The notes under the pieces: generated by a model
What the model was told of the DNA's origin: nothing
Databases searched by the model: none
The model's input: only the letters and a program-made list of their open reading frames with translations
Source of the DNA: Rhodanobacter sp.
GTDB taxonomy: Bacteria > Pseudomonadota > Gammaproteobacteria > Xanthomonadales > Rhodanobacteraceae
NCBI GenBank assembly: GCA_026193555.1
Contig: JAPHUU010000186.1
Location: 1 to 5,378 of the forward strand
Length of the DNA: 5,378 nucleotides
Direction of reading: 5' to 3'
Translations under genes and position numbers: made by a program
Shown: piece by piece, positions 1 through 5,378 of the stretch
Layout of the letters: every line of letters starts with the position of its first letter
How positions within the stretch are numbered: position 1 is the first letter of the stretch

Positions 1-2053
1 GCTGTACATCATGGCCGATTCCGGTGCCCGTGGTTCGGTGGCGCAGGTTCGTCAGCTGGCCGGCATGCGCGGCTTGATGGCCCGTCCCGATGGCTCGATC
101 ATCGAGACCCCGATCAAGGCCAACTTCCGCGAAGGCCTGAACGTGCTGCAGTACTTCAACTCGACCCACGGCGCCCGAAAAGGCCTCGCGGATACGGCGT
201 TGAAGACGGCGAACTCCGGTTACCTGACCCGTCGACTGGTCGACGTGGCCCAGGACGTGGTGATCACGATGGACGACTGCGGCACCGAAAATGGTGTGAT
301 CATGCAGCCGATCGTGGAAGGTGGCGATGTGGTGGAGCCGTTGCGCGAGCGCGTGCTTGGCCGCGTGGTGGTTGACGATGTCTACGCGCCGGGCGATGAC
401 GATCAGGCGATTGTCACGCGTGACACCCTGCTCGACGAAGCGCTGGTCGAGAAGCTCGACAAGGCCGGTGTCCAGATCCTCAAGGTCCGTTCGCCGATCA
501 CCTGTCAGGCCACGCATGGCGTGTGCAAGCTGTGCTACGGCCGTGATCTGGCGCGTGGCCACCTGGTCAACATGGGCGAGGCGGTGGGTGTGGTCGCGGC
601 GCAGTCGATCGGTGAGCCCGGTACCCAGCTGACCATGCGTACGTTCCACATCGGTGGTGCGGCTTCGCGTGCGGCGGCGGTGGACAATGTGACGGTGAAG
701 ACCACCGGTTCGCTGAAGTTCAACAACCTCAAGTCGGTGCAGCACAAGCAGGGTCACCTGGTTGCAGTGTCGCGTTCCGGCGAGCTGAGCGTGATCGACA
801 CCAGCGGCCGCGAACGTGAGCGCTACAAGGTGCCCTACGGCGCCATCATCGCAATCAAGGACGGTGCACCGGTCAAGCCGGGCCAGACCGTCGCCAACTG
901 GGATCCGCATACCCATCCGATCGTCACCGAAGTGGCCGGTGTGGTGCGCTTCATCGACTTCCTCGATGGCGTGACCGTGCAGAGCCAGACGGATGAGCTG
1001 ACCGGTCTGGAGTCCGCGGTAGTCACCGATCCGAAGCGACGTGGTGCGCAGGCGAAGGATCTGCGCCCGATCGTGCGTCTGGAGGACAACAAGGGTCGTG
1101 AACTCAAGTTGCCCGGCACCGACATCGCCGCGCAGTATTTCCTGCCGGCCGGTGCGATCGTGTCGATCCAGAACGGCGCCGAAGTAGGTGTGGGCGACGT
1201 GGTCGCCCGTATTCCGCAGGAAACCTCCAAGACCCGTGATATCACCGGTGGTCTGCCGCGCGTGGCCGACCTTTTCGAGGCGCGCAAGCCGAAGGAGCCG
1301 GCGATCCTTGCCGAGCGCTCGGGCATTGTCAGCTTCGGCAAGGACACCAAGGGCAAGCAGCGTCTGATCATCAAGGATGTCGATGGCAACGAGCATGAAG
1401 AGCTGATCCCGAAGTGGCGTCAGGTGATCGTGTTCGAGGGTGAGCATGTGGAGAAGGGCGAAACCGTCGTCGACGGCGAGCCGAGCCCGCATGACATCCT
1501 GCGCCTGCTTGGGGTGGAGCCGTTGGCTTCGTACCTGGTCAAGGAGATCCAGGACGTCTACCGTCTGCAGGGCGTGAAGATCAACGACAAGCACATCGAG
1601 GCGATCATCCGCCAGATGCTGCGCAAGGTCGAGATCGTCGAGCCGGGCGATAGCCATTATCTGCGCGGTGAGCAGATCGAGCGCGTGCGCATCAACGGCG
1701 AGAATGATCGTGCGATCGCCAAGGGTGAGCGTCCGGCCGAGTACCAATCCATCCTGCTGGGCATCACCAAGGCTTCGCTGGCCACCGAGTCGTTCATTTC
1801 GGCAGCGTCGTTCCAGGAGACGACGCGGGTCTTGACCGAGGCGGCCGTGCGAGGCACGCGTGATACCTTGCGTGGTCTGAAGGAAAATGTTATCGTTGGA
1901 CGTCTTATTCCGGCGGGTACGGGTCTGGCTTACCACGCGGCGCGTCGTCGCAAGGGTGGCTTGTCCGACTCGGAGCTGGAGATGCTGTCGGGCTCCACGC
2001 CAGCAGCCTCTTTTGCCGAAGCAGCGGCCGGTAGCGATAATGGTGTCGAGTAA
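1..2053 (+). CDS. rpoC: DNA-directed RNA polymerase subunit beta' (C-terminal half, 5' partial)
   Basis: This is the C-terminal half of the largest RNA polymerase core subunit, which forms the active-centre cleft with beta. The frame is open at the left edge; 683 codons are visible before TAA (2051-2053), matching E. coli beta' from about residue 722 to its end near 1407. The MADSGARG segment starts at 11, and the bridge helix maps to about 143-250. The second zinc site is complete: Cys codons at 278, 503, 524 and 533, equivalent to E. coli C814, C888, C895 and C898. The trigger loop keeps Met, Arg and His equivalent to M932, R933 and H936 (His codon 647-649). The gammaproteobacterial trigger-loop insertion (SI3) lies between HIGGAASR (about 650) and [17 protein letters not shown] (about 1241). 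The conserved [14 protein letters not shown] block is near 1754. The last 35 or so residues, rich in Ala, Gly and Ser, are lineage-specific. The ATG at 11 is internal, not the start. Confidence 0.98.
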   Translation, partial: LYIMADSGARGSVAQVRQLAGMRGLMARPDGSIIETPIKANFREGLNVLQYFNSTHGARKGLADTALKTANSGYLTRRLVDVAQDVVITMDDCGTENGVIMQPIVEGGDVVEPLRERVLGRVVVDDVYAPGDDDQAIVTRDTLLDEALVEKLDKAGVQILKVRSPITCQATHGVCKLCYGRDLARGHLVNMGEAVGVVAAQSIGEPGTQLTMRTFHIGGAASRAAAVDNVTVKTTGSLKFNNLKSVQHKQGHLVAVSRSGELSVIDTSGRERERYKVPYGAIIAIKDGAPVKPGQTVANWDPHTHPIVTEVAGVVRFIDFLDGVTVQSQTDELTGLESAVVTDPKRRGAQAKDLRPIVRLEDNKGRELKLPGTDIAAQYFLPAGAIVSIQNGAEVGVGDVVARIPQETSKTRDITGGLPRVADLFEARKPKEPAILAERSGIVSFGKDTKGKQRLIIKDVDGNEHEELIPKWRQVIVFEGEHVEKGETVVDGEPSPHDILRLLGVEPLASYLVKEIQDVYRLQGVKINDKHIEAIIRQMLRKVEIVEPGDSHYLRGEQIERVRINGENDRAIAKGERPAEYQSILLGITKASLATESFISAASFQETTRVLTEAAVRGTRDTLRGLKENVIVGRLIPAGTGLAYHAARRRKGGLSDSELEMLSGSTPAASFAEAAAGSDNGVE

Positions 2054-2086
2054 GTCCCGTCGGGGCTGAGCTCGCTGACATACGAA

Positions 2087-2110
2087 ATGAGGTGCATGGA
2101 GGCACCTCGT
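2087..2110 (+). other. Stem-loop downstream of rpoC
   Basis: A perfect 7-bp stem, GAGGTGC (2089-2095) with GCACCTC (2102-2108), closes a 6-nt loop; one G-U and one A-U pair can extend it to 9 bp. It starts 33 nt after the rpoC stop. No U-run follows, so it does not look like an intrinsic terminator; it could protect the 3' end of rpoC mRNA or be a processing or pause site. A weaker 5-bp hairpin (2054-2066) touches the rpoC stop. The structure is read from the sequence; the roles are inferred. Confidence 0.5.
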
Positions 2111-2137
2111 GTTCGGGTCACGGACGGCGGAGCGCTG

Positions 2138-2154
2138 GCTTGCCTATGGCAGGC
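2138..2154 (+). repeat. Inverted repeat overlapping the candidate rpsL -35
   Basis: GCTTGCC (2138-2144) and GGCAGGC (2148-2154) form an imperfect inverted repeat around a 3-nt TAT centre, with one G-U mismatch at the DNA level. As RNA it would make a 7-bp hairpin in transcripts reading through from rpoC. As DNA it covers the candidate -35 hexamer, where a regulator could bind. No U-run follows. Its right arm shares GGCAG with the left arm of the stem-loop at 2180. Confidence 0.4.
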
Positions 2155-2169
2155 TGCTCATGTTAAATT
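2140..2169 (+). promoter_or_regulatory. Candidate sigma-70 promoter for the rpsL operon
   Basis: A -35-like TTGCCT (2140-2145, 4 of 6 consensus) is followed after 17 nt by TTAAAT (2163-2168, 4 of 6). Shifting one base gives TAAATT (2164-2169) with a TG at 2161-2162, an extended -10 layout that keeps the first, second and last consensus bases, with an 18-nt spacer. Transcription would start near 2175, giving a leader of about 55 nt. The region around the -10 is locally AT-rich in an otherwise GC-rich sequence. A promoter here would allow rpsL-rpsG-fusA-tuf to be expressed apart from rpoBC. Prediction by eye only. Confidence 0.45.
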
Positions 2170-2179
2170 CCCGCTTCTT

Positions 2180-2215
2180 GGCAGACCGAGCTTGATCGGG
2201 CTGCCTTTATGTTTT
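2180..2215 (+). terminator. Terminator-like stem-loop with U-rich tail in the rpsL leader
   Basis: GGCAG (2180-2184) pairs with CTGCC (2201-2205). Inside, after one A-G mismatch, CCGA (2186-2189) pairs with TCGG (2196-2199) around a 6-nt loop. TTTATGTTTT (2206-2215) follows directly, giving the form of an intrinsic terminator. It ends one base before the rpsL Shine-Dalgarno AGGA (2217-2220), so it could end rpoBC transcription, attenuate readthrough into rpsL, or simply structure the leader. The internal mismatch and the interrupted U-tract suggest partial rather than strong termination. Confidence 0.5.
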
Positions 2216-2230
2216 CAGGAACAGCTACGC

Positions 2231-2605
2231 ATGACGACAGTCAACCAATTGGTGCGCAAATCCCGCAGCCCGAAGACCTACAAAAGTGGTTCTCCGGCCT
2301 TGCAGAGCAGCCCGCAGCGTCGCGGTGTTTGCACGCGTGTATACACGACCACCCCCAAGAAGCCGAACTCGGCCCTGCGCAAGGTCGCCAAGGTGCGCCT
2401 GACCAACGGTTTCGAGATCATCAGCTACATCGGTGGTGAAGGTCATAACCTGCAGGAGCATTCGGTGGTGCTGATCCGTGGCGGTCGCGTCAAGGATCTC
2501 CCTGGTGTGCGTTACCACACGGTGCGCGGCAGCCTCGATTGCGCTGGTGTCACCAAGCGTCGTCAATCGCGCTCGAAGTACGGCGCCAAGCGCCCGAAGA
2601 AGTAA
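2231..2605 (+). CDS. rpsL: 30S ribosomal protein S12
   Basis: S12 sits at the decoding centre of the 30S subunit and helps set the accuracy of codon-anticodon selection. The protein is 124 residues, the usual length, and runs [10 protein letters not shown] to KYGAKRPKK. The [11 protein letters not shown] loop (residues 41-51) and [13 protein letters not shown] loop (residues 84-96) are intact. Lys43 (codon 2357-2359) and Lys88 (2492-2494), where changes commonly give streptomycin resistance, are wild type, so the S12 sequence predicts sensitivity at these sites. Asp89, the residue methylthiolated by RimO in E. coli, is present. The start at 2231 is preferred over in-frame upstream codons because it gives the family N-terminus and follows AGGA (2217-2220) by 10 nt. 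It is the first gene of the tightly spaced str-type cluster, 177 nt after rpoC. Confidence 0.98.
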   Translation: MTTVNQLVRKSRSPKTYKSGSPALQSSPQRRGVCTRVYTTTPKKPNSALRKVAKVRLTNGFEIISYIGGEGHNLQEHSVVLIRGGRVKDLPGVRYHTVRGSLDCAGVTKRRQSRSKYGAKRPKK

Positions 2606-2617
2606 AGGAATCGAAAC

Positions 2618-3085
2618 ATGTCGCGTAAAGGTTCACATCCCGCCCGTCTGATCCTGCCGGATCCCAAGCACGGCAGCCAGCTGATCGCCCGCTTCATCAA
2701 TATGGTGATGAAGAGCGGCAAGAAGTCTGTTGCTGAAAGCATTGTCTATGGTGCTCTGCAACACATTGGCGAAAAGAACGCGGAGCCGGTGGCTCTGGTT
2801 GAGAAGGCGCTGAACAACATCGCGCCGGCTGTCGAGGTCAAGTCACGTCGTGTCGGCGGTGCCACCTACCAGGTGCCGGTCGAGGTTCGTCCGGGTCGCC
2901 GGATGGCGCTGGCCATGCGCTGGGTCATCGATGCCGCGCGCAAGCGTGGTGAAACGTCGATGCCGCGCAAGCTGGCTGCCGAGTTGCTCGAGGCTTCGGA
3001 AAGCCGTGGTGGCGCTGCCAAGAAGCGTGAAGAGACGCATCGCATGGCGGAAGCCAACAAGGCCTTTTCGCACTACCGTTGGTAA
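2618..3085 (+). CDS. rpsG: 30S ribosomal protein S7
   Basis: S7 is a primary assembly protein that binds the 3' major domain of 16S rRNA, nucleates the 30S head and lies near the E site. The product is 155 residues, about the usual length. Family blocks include LPDPKHGS (residues 13-20), [10 protein letters not shown] (31-40), [16 protein letters not shown] (75-90), [12 protein letters not shown] (100-111) and the tail [15 protein letters not shown] (136-150). The MSRKGS start and HYRW end resemble xanthomonad S7. The Shine-Dalgarno AGGAA (2606-2610) directly follows the rpsL stop, 7 nt before the ATG, so S12 and S7 are probably translationally coupled. In E. coli, S7 represses its operon by binding the roughly 100-nt rpsL-rpsG spacer; here that spacer is only 12 nt. 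Confidence 0.98.
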   Translation: MSRKGSHPARLILPDPKHGSQLIARFINMVMKSGKKSVAESIVYGALQHIGEKNAEPVALVEKALNNIAPAVEVKSRRVGGATYQVPVEVRPGRRMALAMRWVIDAARKRGETSMPRKLAAELLEASESRGGAAKKREETHRMAEANKAFSHYRW

Positions 3086-3101
3086 GTGCGGCGTGAAGCT
3101 G

Positions 3102-3122
3102 GCTGACGTGACTTCAGTCGGC
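3102..3122 (+). other. Possible stem-loop in the rpsG-fusA spacer
   Basis: GCTGAC (3102-3107) can pair with GTCGGC (3117-3122), with one G-U pair, around a 9-nt loop. It lies between the rpsG stop and the fusA Shine-Dalgarno. No U-run follows, so it is not a terminator, which agrees with rpsG and fusA being co-transcribed. It is short enough to occur by chance; a role in fusA translation or as a protein-binding site is speculation. Confidence 0.25.
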
Positions 3123-3130
3123 AATATCCT

Positions 3131-3134
3131 GAGG
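3131..3134 (+). promoter_or_regulatory. Shine-Dalgarno deciding the GTG start of fusA
   Basis: GAGG (3131-3134), within TGAGGTT, lies 8 nt before GTG at 3143. It supports GTG as the start rather than the first in-frame ATG (3188-3190, Met16 of the GIMAHID motif), which would cut off the N-terminal [13 protein letters not shown] and leave the P-loop without its first beta strand. Confidence 0.8.
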
Positions 3135-3142
3135 TTAAGCAC

Positions 3143-5233
<2,091 letters not shown>

Positions 5234-5277
5234 GAAGGTCGATCTTTTCCGAATAACACAGTTCTTTTGAGGTTTGA

Positions 5278-5378
<101 letters not shown>

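Noticed and set aside
835..1389. A 184-codon open frame on the - strand inside rpoC
   Set aside because: It lies wholly opposite the well-conserved trigger-loop insertion and following region of rpoC. Its low-complexity Ser/Arg/Pro-rich translation is what a GC-rich shadow frame gives.
2087..2230. Longer rpsL start at the ATG at 2087
   Set aside because: It would add 48 residues with no counterpart in S12 and would run through the hairpins and the candidate promoter. The ATG at 2231 gives the standard 124-residue protein with its own Shine-Dalgarno.
2357..2494. Possible streptomycin-resistance changes in S12
   Set aside because: Lys43 (2357-2359) and Lys88 (2492-2494) are both wild-type AAG codons, and the surrounding loops match the family sequence.

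Overview
The window is a GC-rich stretch of a gammaproteobacterial chromosome holding core transcription and translation genes, all on the + strand: the 3' half of rpoC (RNA polymerase beta'), rpsL (ribosomal protein S12), rpsG (S7), fusA (EF-G) and the first 32 codons of tuf (EF-Tu). The proteins point to the Xanthomonadales (Lysobacterales), around Xanthomonadaceae/Rhodanobacteraceae. S7 begins MSRKGS and ends HYRW as I recall for that group, and RpoC carries the large trigger-loop insertion typical of gammaproteobacteria. The direct rpoC-rpsL-rpsG-fusA-tuf order is also as I recall it for xanthomonads, whereas in E. coli rpoBC and the str operon are far apart. The genus cannot be fixed from this alone.

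Layout: rpoC (open at the left edge) ends at 2053. A 177-nt spacer (2054-2230) is the only sizeable non-coding stretch. It holds a stem-loop just after rpoC, an inverted repeat, a candidate promoter, and a stem-loop with a U-rich tail that ends just before the rpsL ribosome binding site. From rpsL onward the genes are packed as an operon, with spacers of 12 nt (rpsL-rpsG), 57 nt (rpsG-fusA) and 47 nt (fusA-tuf). Each gene has its own Shine-Dalgarno sequence 8-10 nt before the start codon. fusA starts with GTG.

The products work together in gene expression. RpoC forms part of the polymerase active centre, S12 and S7 belong to the decoding and head regions of the 30S subunit, EF-G drives translocation, and EF-Tu delivers aminoacyl-tRNA. 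No gene looks broken, transferred or unfamiliar, and key residues are intact wherever I checked them.

I see no undescribed system, mobile element, CRISPR array, tRNA or rRNA. The parts worth a second look are regulatory: the structured rpoC-rpsL spacer, and an rpsL-rpsG spacer too short for the S7 autoregulatory site known in E. coli. A 2.3-kb open frame on the - strand opposite fusA is explained by codon bias and rejected.
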